A program made the position numbers and the translations under genes. The notes under the pieces were generated by a model, which was not told the DNA's origin, ran no database searches, and saw only the letters and a program-made list of their open reading frames with translations. Positions 1-6,757 of a stretch of DNA of 15,751 nt are shown piece after piece. This stretch comes from an uncultured Lachnospiraceae bacterium (GTDB taxonomy: Bacteria; Bacillota; Clostridia; Lachnospirales; Lachnospiraceae), in assembly GCA_947068385.1 (NCBI GenBank), contig CAMTBF010000023.1:1-15751 (forward strand). Direction: 5' to 3'. Positions within the stretch are counted from its first letter, which is position 1; the number at the start of each line of letters is the position of its first letter.

Positions 1-53
1 GTATAAATCAGCTCTTTCATGTGAAGTACGACGATTTTTGTTTTAGCACTCAT
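1..53 (-). CDS. N-terminal fragment of an unidentified protein, cut by the window edge
   Basis: An ATG at 51-53 on the minus strand opens a frame that stays open to the window edge. The 17 visible residues begin MSAKTKIVVLHMKELIY. A purine-rich AAGGGGA lies about 8 bases upstream of the ATG, a reasonable ribosome binding site. Short Lachnospiraceae proteins with a similar basic start followed by one membrane helix are familiar to me, but the hydrophobic part would lie outside the window, so I assign no function. The gene is transcribed divergently from glnA and shares its upstream control region. Confidence 0.6.
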   Translation of the reverse strand, partial: MSAKTKIVVLHMKELIY

Positions 54-139
54 CCCTATTTCCCCTTGCATTTTATCTTGTCAGATTTTCTTAATAATAG
101 ATATGTGGGAAAACGGGGAATTATTCCCCATAAAAATCA
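54..139. promoter_or_regulatory. Divergent intergenic region with a 15-bp palindrome
   Basis: This A/T-rich stretch separates the left-edge gene from the glnA promoter. Its clear element is GGGGAATTATTCCCC at 115-129: two perfect 7-base arms around one central T, ending about 10 bases before the glnA -35 box. It looks like a repressor or activator site able to serve either direction. I do not recognise the regulator; it does not match the GlnR/TnrA pattern TGTNAN7TNACA. I see no convincing minus-strand promoter, only a weak TAAAAT at 70-75. Confidence 0.45.
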
Positions 140-168
140 TTGACAACCGGCGGGCTGGTTGTTATGAT
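140..168 (+). promoter_or_regulatory. glnA promoter (sigma-A type)
   Basis: TTGACA at 140-145 and TATGAT at 163-168 are separated by exactly 17 bases: a perfect -35 box and a -10 box with one mismatch. The predicted transcription start is near 174-176, giving a leader of about 135 bases before glnA. The spacer contains CAACC and GGTTG as inverted 5-base arms (144-148 and 157-161), which could be a small operator. The promoter looks strong enough that control may act mainly in the leader. Confidence 0.8.
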
Positions 169-180
169 AGAGCGTAGGAC

Positions 181-226
181 AAGGGCGTTCTCAGCGTAGG
201 AGGACTGCCCTTTTTGGCTTTTTTCG
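181..226 (+). terminator. Intrinsic terminator in the glnA leader (attenuator)
   Basis: AAGGGCGTTCTC (181-192) pairs with GAGGAC-T-GCCCTT (199 to about 212, one bulged T) around the loop AGCGTAG (193-199 region). TTTTT GG C and a six-T run follow. This is a strong hairpin with a U tract, placed after the promoter and before the glnA start, so it should stop transcription unless it is opened or bypassed. The loop begins AGCGTA, with A at position 1 and G at position 4, as in loops bound by ANTAR proteins. An ANTAR gene follows glnA. Confidence 0.75.
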
Positions 227-235
227 AGGACGGTA

Positions 236-292
236 AAGTCGCGAAGCGCTTGTGCCGTAAGCGGCAGTTTTAGCGCTGTCGCGCAGCGACTT
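236..292 (+). promoter_or_regulatory. Nested stem structure in the glnA 5' leader
   Basis: Three helices nest inside one another. AAGTCGC (236-242) pairs with GCGACTT (286-292). AGCGCT (245-250) pairs with a second AGCGCT (272-277). TGCCG (253-257) pairs with CGGCA (262-266) around the loop TAAG. A competing local hairpin, GTCGC-GCA-GCGAC, can form at 278-290. The structure ends four bases before the glnA Shine-Dalgarno AGGAGG (297-302). It could therefore influence translation or mRNA stability, or form part of an antitermination signal. I do not recognise it as a named riboswitch class. Confidence 0.5.
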
Positions 293-310
293 AATTAGGA
301 GGTTTAACTG

Positions 311-1642
311 ATGAAAGATTACACAAGGGACGACATCGTGAGGCTGGTGGAGGAAGAGGACGTGGAGTTCATCCGTCTGCAGTTCACGGACATGTTCGGC
401 CATCTGAAGAACATCGCCATCACGGCCAAGCAGCTGGAAAAGGCCCTGGACAACAGGTGCATGTTCGACGGCTCCGCCATTGACGGTTTTGTGGGAATCG
501 AGGAGTCGGACATGTACCTGCACCCGGACCTCTCCACCCTGGAGATATTCCCCTGGCGGCCCCAGCAGGGCAAGGTGGCCCGGATGATATGCGACATCTA
601 CCGGCCGGACGGCACGGCTTTCGAGGGCGACCCCAGGCAGGTGCTGAAGCGGGCCGTCAGGCAGGCCCGGGACATGGGCTATACCTTCGAGGTGGGGCCG
701 GAGTGCGAATTCTTCCTCTTCGACACGGACGAGAACGCCATGCCCACCACGAACACCCACGAGCAGGCGGGCTATTTCGACATCGGCCCCCTGGACGGCG
801 GGGAGAACGCCAGGCGGGAGATCGTCATGACCCTGGAGGACATGGGGCTGATCATCGAGGCCTCCCACCATGAGATTGCGCCTGCCCAGCATGAGATCGA
901 CCTGCGCTATGACGAGGCGCTGGCCGTGGCCGACAACATCATGACATTCAAGCTGGCCGTGCGCACCATCGCCAAGCGCCACGGCCTCCACGCCACCTTC
1001 ATGCCCAAGCCCAAGTTCGGGGTGAACGGCTCCGGCATGCACATCAACATGTCCCTGCACAGGGACGGCAGGAACCTCTTCGAGGACGCCGGCGACGAGA
1101 ACGGGCTGAGCAAAGAGGCCTACTATTTCATGGGGGGCATCATGCGCCATGTCAAGGGTATGGCAGCCGTCACCAACCAGCTGGTGAACTCCTACAAGCG
1201 GCTGGTGCCCGGGTATGACGCGCCGGTCTACATCGCCTGGAGCACCAGAAACCGCAGCCCCCTGATCCGCATCCCCGCCGAGCGGGGCGGCAGCACCAGG
1301 ATAGAGCTGCGCAGCCCGGACTCCGCCGCCAATCCCTACCTGACGCTGGCGGTGTGCCTGCAGGCCGGGCTGGACGGCATCGCGAACCGCATCGAGCCGC
1401 CGGAGAGCGTGGACTGCAACATCTATGCCATGACGGAGGCACAGCGGCATGACCTGGGCATAGAGAGCCTGCCGGGGACGCTGATAGAGGCCGTGGAGGA
1501 GTTGAAGAAGGACAGGTTCATCCTGGACGTCCTGGGCCCTCATGTGGCGGAGAAGTACATCGCCGCCAAGGAGCGGGAGTGGCAGCAGTACCGGGCCCAT
1601 GTGTCGGAATGGGAAGTCCAGGAATATCTGTACAAATATTAG
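311..1642 (+). CDS. glnA: Glutamine synthetase, type I
   Basis: This cytoplasmic enzyme makes glutamine from glutamate, ammonia and ATP. The 443-residue length and close similarity to Bacillus subtilis GlnA identify GSI. Visible motifs include MFDGSAIDGF near residue 51, the metal and glutamate-binding GPECEFFLFD, the ammonia/ATP region ASHHEIAPAQHEIDLRY, the signature NGSGMHINMSL and the C-terminal NPYLTLAV. The adenylylated-Tyr segment of the beta type is absent, so it should not be controlled by adenylylation. Residue 62 is Gly where, from memory, B. subtilis GS has the feedback-inhibition Arg62. The start is set by AGGAGG at 297-302, eight bases upstream. It follows a leader terminator and precedes an ANTAR regulator gene by about 95 bases, so antitermination control is likely. 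Confidence 0.97.
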   Translation: MKDYTRDDIVRLVEEEDVEFIRLQFTDMFGHLKNIAITAKQLEKALDNRCMFDGSAIDGFVGIEESDMYLHPDLSTLEIFPWRPQQGKVARMICDIYRPDGTAFEGDPRQVLKRAVRQARDMGYTFEVGPECEFFLFDTDENAMPTTNTHEQAGYFDIGPLDGGENARREIVMTLEDMGLIIEASHHEIAPAQHEIDLRYDEALAVADNIMTFKLAVRTIAKRHGLHATFMPKPKFGVNGSGMHINMSLHRDGRNLFEDAGDENGLSKEAYYFMGGIMRHVKGMAAVTNQLVNSYKRLVPGYDAPVYIAWSTRNRSPLIRIPAERGGSTRIELRSPDSAANPYLTLAVCLQAGLDGIANRIEPPESVDCNIYAMTEAQRHDLGIESLPGTLIEAVEELKKDRFILDVLGPHVAEKYIAAKEREWQQYRAHVSEWEVQEYLYKY

Positions 1643-1650
1643 GGTAAAAA

Positions 1651-1679
1651 GCCTGCCCCCGGGCCAGGGAAGGGCAGGC
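1651..1679 (+). other. glnA-nitR intergenic hairpin
   Basis: GCCTGCCC (1651-1658) pairs perfectly with GGGCAGGC (1672-1679) across a 13-base loop. No T run follows, so it is unlikely to be a full terminator. It starts nine bases after the glnA stop and may protect the glnA 3' end or reduce read-through into the regulator gene. Confidence 0.45.
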
Positions 1680-1738
1680 GGCGGATGCGATGCGGAAGGG
1701 ATGGGCAAGGCATTGGCTGGCAAGGGAGGTGAGGGCGC

Positions 1739-2287
1739 TTGACGAACATAATCGTGGCATTGCCCAGGCAGGAGGATGCGAAGGGCATCAAGAACGTGCT
1801 GGTGCGGGCCGGGTTTCGGGTGACAGGCGTCTGCACCACCGGGGCCCAGGTCATGAGCCAGGCGGACGGGCTGGGGGACGGCATCGTCATCTGCAGCTAC
1901 AAGCTGGCGGACATGGTGTATTCCCAGCTGCGGGAATGCCTGCCGAAGGGATTCGAGATGCTGCTGATGGCCTCGGACAGGCTGCTGCGCCAGTGCGGCG
2001 GGGAGGACATCGTCTGCCTGTCCATGCCCCTTAAGACTGGCGACCTGGTGAGCACCGTGGGGATGATGGAGGAGGGCATCGTCCGCCGCAGGCGCAAAGC
2101 GCGGCTGGCCCCTAAAGTGCGGAGCGCCCAGGAGGAGGCGTTGCTGAAGGAGGCCAAGGGGATCCTCATGTCCAGGAACCACCTGACAGAGGAGGAGGCT
2201 CATAAATACCTGCAGAAATGCAGCATGGACAGCGGGACGAACCTGGTGGAGACGGCGGCTATGGTGCTGGCCATGATGAAAGCGTAG
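1739..2287 (+). CDS. nitR: ANTAR-domain antitermination regulator (NitR-like)
   Basis: This 182-residue protein has a receiver-like N-terminal half and a C-terminal ANTAR domain (about residues 125-181; landmarks EAKGILM, LTEEEAHKYL and AAMVLAMM). ANTAR proteins bind paired RNA hairpins and prevent terminator formation. The receiver looks degenerate: where a phosphorylated Asp is expected, the strand reads GIVICSYKL, so control by ordinary phosphorylation is doubtful. The likely start is TTG at 1739, supported by AGGGAGGT at 1723-1730 eight bases upstream. A homologous arrangement is known in Clostridium saccharobutylicum, where NitR is encoded next to glnA and linked to nitrogen control of it. 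The inferred target is the glnA leader terminator at 181-226. The symbol is assigned by this context and is less certain than the domain call. Confidence 0.85.
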   Translation: MTNIIVALPRQEDAKGIKNVLVRAGFRVTGVCTTGAQVMSQADGLGDGIVICSYKLADMVYSQLRECLPKGFEMLLMASDRLLRQCGGEDIVCLSMPLKTGDLVSTVGMMEEGIVRRRRKARLAPKVRSAQEEALLKEAKGILMSRNHLTEEEAHKYLQKCSMDSGTNLVETAAMVLAMMKA

Positions 2288-2332
2288 CGCTTTGCGCCTA
2301 TTTAGGCATGTCGGGAAAGGAGACAGAGATAC

Positions 2333-3187
2333 ATGAGATTTACGAAAATGCAGGGCTGCGGGAATGACTACATATATGTAAACGGATTTGAGGAGGAGAT
2401 TCCAGATTCCGAGAAGCCGGAGCTGGCAAGGAGGCTCAGCGACAGGCATTTCGGCATCGGGAGCGACGGGCTGATCTTCATCAACCCGGCGGCGGAGGCG
2501 GATTTCGAGATGGAGATGTACAATGCGGACGGCTCCCGGTCGGAGATGTGCGGCAACGGCATCCGCTGCGTGGGGAAGTTCGTCTATGACAAGGGCCTGA
2601 CTGACGAAAGGCATATCAGCGTGGTCAGCGCGGGGCAGGTGAAATTCCTGGACCTCACCGTGGAGGAAAAAGACGGTCATGGCGGCAGGGGAGAGGTATC
2701 ACGGGTGCGGGTGAACATGGGCAGCCCCATCCTGGAACCGGCCCTGATTCCGGTGGACGCTGCCGGGGACAGGGCGGTGGACGAGCCCATCTGTGTGGAT
2801 GGCAGGGAATACCGCATGACCTGCGTGTCCATGGGGAATCCCCATGCGGTGGTCTTCGCCCGGGACGTGGCCGGGATGCCCCTGGAGCAGATAGGCCCGC
2901 TGTTCGAGAACCACAGAAGGTTCCCCAACCGGACCAACACGGAGTTCGTGGAGATCCTGGACAGGAAGAGCTGCTTCATGCGGGTCTGGGAGCGGGGCAG
3001 CGGGGAGACCTTCGCCTGCGGCACGGGATGCTGCGCGGTGGCGGTGGCAGGGGTGTTAAATGGCTTGACAGACAGTGACGTAACGGTTAAGCTGTTAGGA
3101 GGCGAGCTGTTCATCCAGTGGGACAGAGAGGCGAACCTGGTCTACATGACAGGGCCCGCCGTGACCGTCTTTGAAGGTGAGATATAA
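2333..3187 (+). CDS. dapF: Diaminopimelate epimerase
   Basis: DapF converts LL- to meso-diaminopimelate, the lysine precursor and peptidoglycan cross-linking residue. The 284-residue protein carries both catalytic cysteines in their usual settings: Cys73 in MCGNGIRC and Cys229 in ACGTGCC. The N-terminal MQGCGNDYIYVNG and the GNPHAVVF motif also match the family. ATG 2333 is preceded by AAAGGAGA at 2316-2323. It lies 45 bases after the ANTAR gene with no terminator between, and its stop overlaps the ribosome binding site of dapL nine bases on, so dapF and dapL are very probably co-transcribed. Confidence 0.97.
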   Translation: MRFTKMQGCGNDYIYVNGFEEEIPDSEKPELARRLSDRHFGIGSDGLIFINPAAEADFEMEMYNADGSRSEMCGNGIRCVGKFVYDKGLTDERHISVVSAGQVKFLDLTVEEKDGHGGRGEVSRVRVNMGSPILEPALIPVDAAGDRAVDEPICVDGREYRMTCVSMGNPHAVVFARDVAGMPLEQIGPLFENHRRFPNRTNTEFVEILDRKSCFMRVWERGSGETFACGTGCCAVAVAGVLNGLTDSDVTVKLLGGELFIQWDREANLVYMTGPAVTVFEGEI

Positions 3188-3196
3188 GGAGAAGAA

Positions 3197-4411
3197 ATGG
3201 TAAAGATAAATGACAATTATTTAAAGCTTCCGGGCAGCTACCTGTTTTCCACGATAGGAAAGAAGGTGCGGGAATACAGCGGACAGCACCCGGATAAGAG
3301 GATCATCCGCCTGGGGATAGGGGACGTGACCCTGCCGCTGGCACCGGCCATCATCGCTTCCCTGCACAGCGCCGTGGACGAGATGGGAAAGGCGGAGACC
3401 TTCAAGGGCTATGCCCCTGACTTGGGCTATGAGTTCCTGAGGGAGGCCATTGCGGAAAATGACTACAGGTCACGGGGCTGCCAGATCGCCGCGGACGAAA
3501 TCTTCGTCTCCGACGGGGCGAAATGCGACTCCGGCAATATCCAGGAGATCTTCAGCACGGACAGCCGCATCGCGGTGTGCGACCCCGTGTATCCGGTGTA
3601 CGTGGACTCCAACGTCATGGCCGGGAGGACGGGGGATTACGATCCGGAGGCGGGCACATGGAGCGATGTGATCTACATGCCCTGCACCGCGGACAACGGC
3701 TTTCTGCCCGAGCTGCCGAAGGAGGAGCCGGATCTGATCTACCTGTGCTTCCCCAACAATCCCACCGGCGCTGCGGTGACGAAGGCGCAGCTCCAGGAAT
3801 GGGTGGACTATGCCCTGAAGGTGGGGGCCGTGATCCTCTACGACGCAGCATATGAGGCGTACATCACCGAGCCGGAGGTGCCCCACAGCATCTACGAATG
3901 CGACGGGGCGAAGGGCTGCGCCATAGAGCTGCGCTCCTTCTCCAAGAACGCCGGATTCACGGGATTGCGGCTGGGATTTACCGTAGTGCCGAAGGAATTG
4001 GAATGCGGCGGAGCTTCGCTCCACTCCCTGTGGGCCAGGAGGCACGGCACAAAGTATAACGGCGCGCCCTATATCGTGCAGCGGGCCGGGGAGGCGGTGT
4101 ATTCTGAGGCCGGAAAGGCGCAGCTTGCGGAGCAGATTGCCTATTACCGGAAGAATGCGGATTACATCTACAATGGCCTGAAGGAAGCGGGATACACCGT
4201 GTCCGGCGGGGTCAATTCCCCCTATGTCTGGCTGAAGACCCCGGAGGGCATGACCAGCTGGGCGTTCTTCGACCATCTGCTGGAGCGGGCCAATGTAGTG
4301 GGCACGCCCGGTTCAGGCTTCGGCCCCAGCGGCGAAGGGTATTTCCGCCTGACGGCCTTCGGCAGCCATGAGAATACCGTGGAGGCTGTGGACAGGATAA
4401 AGGCGCTGTAA
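3197..4411 (+). CDS. dapL: LL-diaminopimelate aminotransferase
   Basis: This PLP enzyme converts tetrahydrodipicolinate directly to LL-diaminopimelate using glutamate, bypassing the succinylated or acetylated intermediates. The 404-residue protein is a fold-type I aminotransferase. It has the N-terminal region [13 protein letters not shown] and [11 protein letters not shown] typical of DapL, FPNNPTGA near residue 185, YDAAYEAY near 215, and the PLP-binding Lys250 in [21 protein letters not shown] at 3187-3192 supports ATG 3197. Its product is the substrate of DapF, encoded immediately upstream, so the pair completes meso-DAP synthesis. No convincing terminator follows; the next promoter begins nine bases after the stop. 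Confidence 0.96.
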   Translation: MVKINDNYLKLPGSYLFSTIGKKVREYSGQHPDKRIIRLGIGDVTLPLAPAIIASLHSAVDEMGKAETFKGYAPDLGYEFLREAIAENDYRSRGCQIAADEIFVSDGAKCDSGNIQEIFSTDSRIAVCDPVYPVYVDSNVMAGRTGDYDPEAGTWSDVIYMPCTADNGFLPELPKEEPDLIYLCFPNNPTGAAVTKAQLQEWVDYALKVGAVILYDAAYEAYITEPEVPHSIYECDGAKGCAIELRSFSKNAGFTGLRLGFTVVPKELECGGASLHSLWARRHGTKYNGAPYIVQRAGEAVYSEAGKAQLAEQIAYYRKNADYIYNGLKEAGYTVSGGVNSPYVWLKTPEGMTSWAFFDHLLERANVVGTPGSGFGPSGEGYFRLTAFGSHENTVEAVDRIKAL

Positions 4412-4419
4412 AAAAAGGC

Positions 4420-4448
4420 TTGCAAACCGCAAAAAAGTGTGGTAGCAT
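4420..4448 (+). promoter_or_regulatory. Promoter of the aspS-gatCAB T-box operon
   Basis: TTGCAA (4420-4425) and TAGCAT (4443-4448) are 17 bases apart; each box has moderate consensus match. The site lies between the dapL stop and the T-box Stem I, so transcription should start near 4455 and include the whole riboswitch. Confidence 0.55.
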
Positions 4449-4469
4449 AACGTCATATCAAAAAATGCC

Positions 4470-4760
4470 ATGAAGGAGACTCTTTTCGGGAAAGGCAACA
4501 GGAAGGCGGCGTCACCGACTGAAAGCGCTGCCGGCGGGAACCGTTACAGGGAACGCTCCGGAGCAGGCTGTCTGAACGTCAGGGTGCCTATTCCCCTATG
4601 CTAGGGCAGCACGTAGCCGCACGCGTTAAGTGCAAGAGTGGAATGGCCGGGTACGCCTTTGATGGAAGGCGCGGCTGTTCAAAGCGGGTGGTACCGCGGA
4701 TAATCGATGTACACGGATTATTCGTCCCGGATGCAGGAAACTGTGTCCGGGGCTTTTTTT
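4470..4760 (+). ncRNA. T-box riboswitch leader of aspS-gatCAB
   Basis: The antiterminator is complete. CGGG (4685-4688) pairs with CCCG (4726-4729), the conserved bulge UGGUACC lies at 4689-4695, and GCGGAUAAUC (4696-4705) pairs with GAUUAUUCGU (4716-4725). The competing terminator uses the same CCCGG. A Stem III hairpin is visible at 4646-4675 (GCCG/CGGC, then CGCCTT/AAGGCG). Stem I spans roughly 4472-4570, with GGAG near 4475 pairing with CTCC at 4556-4559. Just before that 3' strand lies GAAC (4551-4554), the best specifier candidate; it can be read as GAA (Glu) or AAC (Asn). A second GAAC occurs at 4574-4577 in what should be the linker. Uncharged tRNA is expected to stabilise the antiterminator and switch on the operon. 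Confidence 0.93.
4726..4760 (+). terminator. T-box-controlled intrinsic terminator
   Basis: CCCGGA-TGCAG (4726-4736) pairs with CTGTG-TCCGGG (4741-4751) around the loop GAAA, with two G-U pairs, followed by seven T at 4754-4760. Bases 4726-4730 are shared with the antiterminator helix, so the two structures exclude one another. Confidence 0.9.
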
Positions 4761-4917
4761 CGTCCCGAGAACGGATCATGGGGCAAAGGCAGGATGCCGC
4801 GGTCCGGGAGAGCTGAGCGGAGGAAAGGGCTCAGATCGGCAGGAGACGGGGAGGGGCCCCGGGCAAGTCGCGCGAGACGCCGTGGAGGCGTCCGGAGAGC
4901 CAGGGAAAGGAGCCATT
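4761..4917 (+). other. Spacer between T-box terminator and aspS
   Basis: This 157-base stretch holds no convincing gene. It contains two short inverted repeats: CTGAGC/GGCTCAG around 4813-4834, and GACGCC/GGCGTC around 4875-4891, just before the aspS ribosome binding site. A GTG at 4882 is in frame with aspS but lacks a good ribosome binding site. Confidence 0.4.
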
Positions 4918-6669
4918 ATGACAGACAGGAACTGTTACAGAGACATTACGGTTGGAGAGATAGGAGAGCGGCAGATCGGACAGGTGATCCGGGTGGCCGG
5001 ATGGATCGAGAACATCCGCGACCACGGCGGCGTGTCCTTCATCGACCTGCGGGACATGTACGGCGTGCTCCAGGTGGTGATCCGCAGGCCGGGCCTTTTG
5101 AAGGGCCTGATCAAGGAGACCTGCGTCAGCATCCAGGGGCCCGTGGAGAAGCGGGATGCAGACACCTACAATCCCAAGCTCCCCACCGGGACCATAGAGC
5201 TGGAGGCAAAGGAGATCACGGTCCTGGGCAAGGTGTACCGCCAGCTCCCCTTTGAGGTGATGACCTCCAGGGAGACCAGGGAGGAAGTGCGCCTGATCTA
5301 CCGCTATCTGGACCTGCGCAACGCGAAGGTCAGGGACAACATTTTATTCCGTTCGGAGGTGATCGCTTTCCTGAGGCAGAAGATGACCCAGATGGGCTTC
5401 GTGGAGATACAGACCCCCATCCTCAGCGCATCGTCCCCGGAGGGGGCCAGGGACTATATCGTCCCCTCCCGCAAATACAAGGGGAAGTTCTACGCCCTGC
5501 CCCAGGCGCCCCAGCAGTACAAGCAGCTGCTGATGGTGTCCGGCATCGACAGGTATTTCCAGATAGCCCCCTGCTTCCGGGACGAGGACGCCCGGGCCGA
5601 CCGCTCCCCCGGCGAGTTCTACCAGCTGGACTTCGAGATGAGCTTCGCCACCCAGGAGGACGTGTTCCGGGCCGGGGAGGAAGTGCTCTCAGCGGTGTTC
5701 GAGAGATTCGCCCCGGAGGGCGCGGCGGTGACCCAGGCCCCCTACCCGGTGATCAGCTATAGACAGGCCATGGTGGAGTTCGGCACGGACAAACCGGACC
5801 TGCGCAACCCCCTGCGGATCCTGGACGTGACGGAATTCTTCCAGGCGTGCACCTTCAAGCCCTTCCTGGGCAGGACGGTGCGGGCCATCAAGGTGCAGGC
5901 CGGGATGAGCAAGGGCTTCCACGAGAAGCTCCTGCAGTTCGCAGTCTCCTTAGGGATGGCGGGGCTGGGCTACCTGGAGGTGGCGGAGGACCTCTCCTAT
6001 AAGGGGCCTATCGATAAGTTCATCCCGGCGGAGCGCAAAGACCTGCTGCGGGAGCTGGCAGGCCTCCGGGCCGGGGACACCATCTTCTTCATCGCGGACA
6101 AGGAGGAGCGGGCCAACTACTACGCCGGGAAGATCCGCCTGGAGCTGGGGGAGAAGCTGGGGCTCACGGAGCAGAATGCTTTTCGCTTCTGCTATGTGAA
6201 CGATTTCCCCATGTACGAGCGCGACCCGGACACAAAGGAGATCGGCTTCACCCACAACCCCTTCTCCATGCCCCAGGGCGGGCTGGAGGCCCTGGAGACC
6301 AGGGATCCCCTGGACATCCTGGCCTACCAGTACGACATCGTGTGCAACGGCGTGGAGCTCTCCAGCGGAGCCGTGCGCAACCACGACATGAACGTCATGG
6401 TGAAGGCCTTTGAGATAGCGGGATACGACGAGAAGACCCTGAAGAAGAAATTCGGCGCCCTCTATCAGGCCTTCCAGTTCGGCGCGCCGCCCCACGCAGG
6501 CATGGCGCCCGGCATCGACCGGATGCTGATGCTGCTGCGGGGAGAGGAGAACATCCGGGAGGTCATAGCCTTCCCCATGAGCGGCTCCGCCCAGGACCTG
6601 ATGTGCAGCGCCCCCGGCGAGGTCACCGAGCAGCAGCTGCGGGAGGTGCATATAAAGGTTCGTGACTAG
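4918..6669 (+). CDS. aspS: Aspartyl-tRNA synthetase, probably non-discriminating
   Basis: This class IIb synthetase charges tRNA(Asp) and, if non-discriminating, also tRNA(Asn) with aspartate. I place the start at ATG 4918 (583 residues) because AAAGGAG lies just upstream. The N-terminal OB-fold anticodon-binding domain (about 1-110) contains GWIENIRDHGG, followed by motif 1 near YRYLDLRN, motif 2 near 214-240 (FRDEDARADRSPGEF, QLDFEMSF) and motif 3 near 522-541 (GAPPHAGMAPGIDRM). The middle holds the bacterial GAD-type insertion. His36 in RDHGG matches non-discriminating bacterial AspRS, whereas E. coli has Leu there. The operon with gatCAB supports mischarging of tRNA(Asn), which GatCAB then amidates. 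Expression is under the T-box upstream. Confidence 0.95.
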   Translation: MTDRNCYRDITVGEIGERQIGQVIRVAGWIENIRDHGGVSFIDLRDMYGVLQVVIRRPGLLKGLIKETCVSIQGPVEKRDADTYNPKLPTGTIELEAKEITVLGKVYRQLPFEVMTSRETREEVRLIYRYLDLRNAKVRDNILFRSEVIAFLRQKMTQMGFVEIQTPILSASSPEGARDYIVPSRKYKGKFYALPQAPQQYKQLLMVSGIDRYFQIAPCFRDEDARADRSPGEFYQLDFEMSFATQEDVFRAGEEVLSAVFERFAPEGAAVTQAPYPVISYRQAMVEFGTDKPDLRNPLRILDVTEFFQACTFKPFLGRTVRAIKVQAGMSKGFHEKLLQFAVSLGMAGLGYLEVAEDLSYKGPIDKFIPAERKDLLRELAGLRAGDTIFFIADKEERANYYAGKIRLELGEKLGLTEQNAFRFCYVNDFPMYERDPDTKEIGFTHNPFSMPQGGLEALETRDPLDILAYQYDIVCNGVELSSGAVRNHDMNVMVKAFEIAGYDEKTLKKKFGALYQAFQFGAPPHAGMAPGIDRMLMLLRGEENIREVIAFPMSGSAQDLMCSAPGEVTEQQLREVHIKVRD

Positions 6670-6757
6670 CATAAATATCCGCGTACAGGAAAGCATTTGG
6701 ATAAAAATGGAAAAAAGTTTGAAAATAGACGGATAAGAAGCAAAAAAGGAGATTGCC

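Noticed and set aside
2279..2293. Inverted repeat AAAGCG-TAG-CGCTTT over the nitR stop codon as a terminator
   Set aside because: The stem is only 6 bp with a 3-base loop and no T run follows. It is unlikely to stop transcription into dapF.
191..2680. A long (829-codon) open frame on the minus strand across glnA, nitR and part of dapF
   Set aside because: It is an antisense shadow of GC-rich genes. The translation is rich in His, Pro, Arg and Ala, lacks domains, and lies opposite three clear genes.
4598..4816. Short plus-strand frames through the T-box leader
   Set aside because: The bases are fully explained by the T-box RNA structure and terminator, and no ribosome binding site precedes the frames.
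4882..4917. GTG start giving aspS 12 extra residues
   Set aside because: ATG 4918 has AAAGGAG correctly placed and begins where AspRS proteins normally begin; the GTG has no such site.
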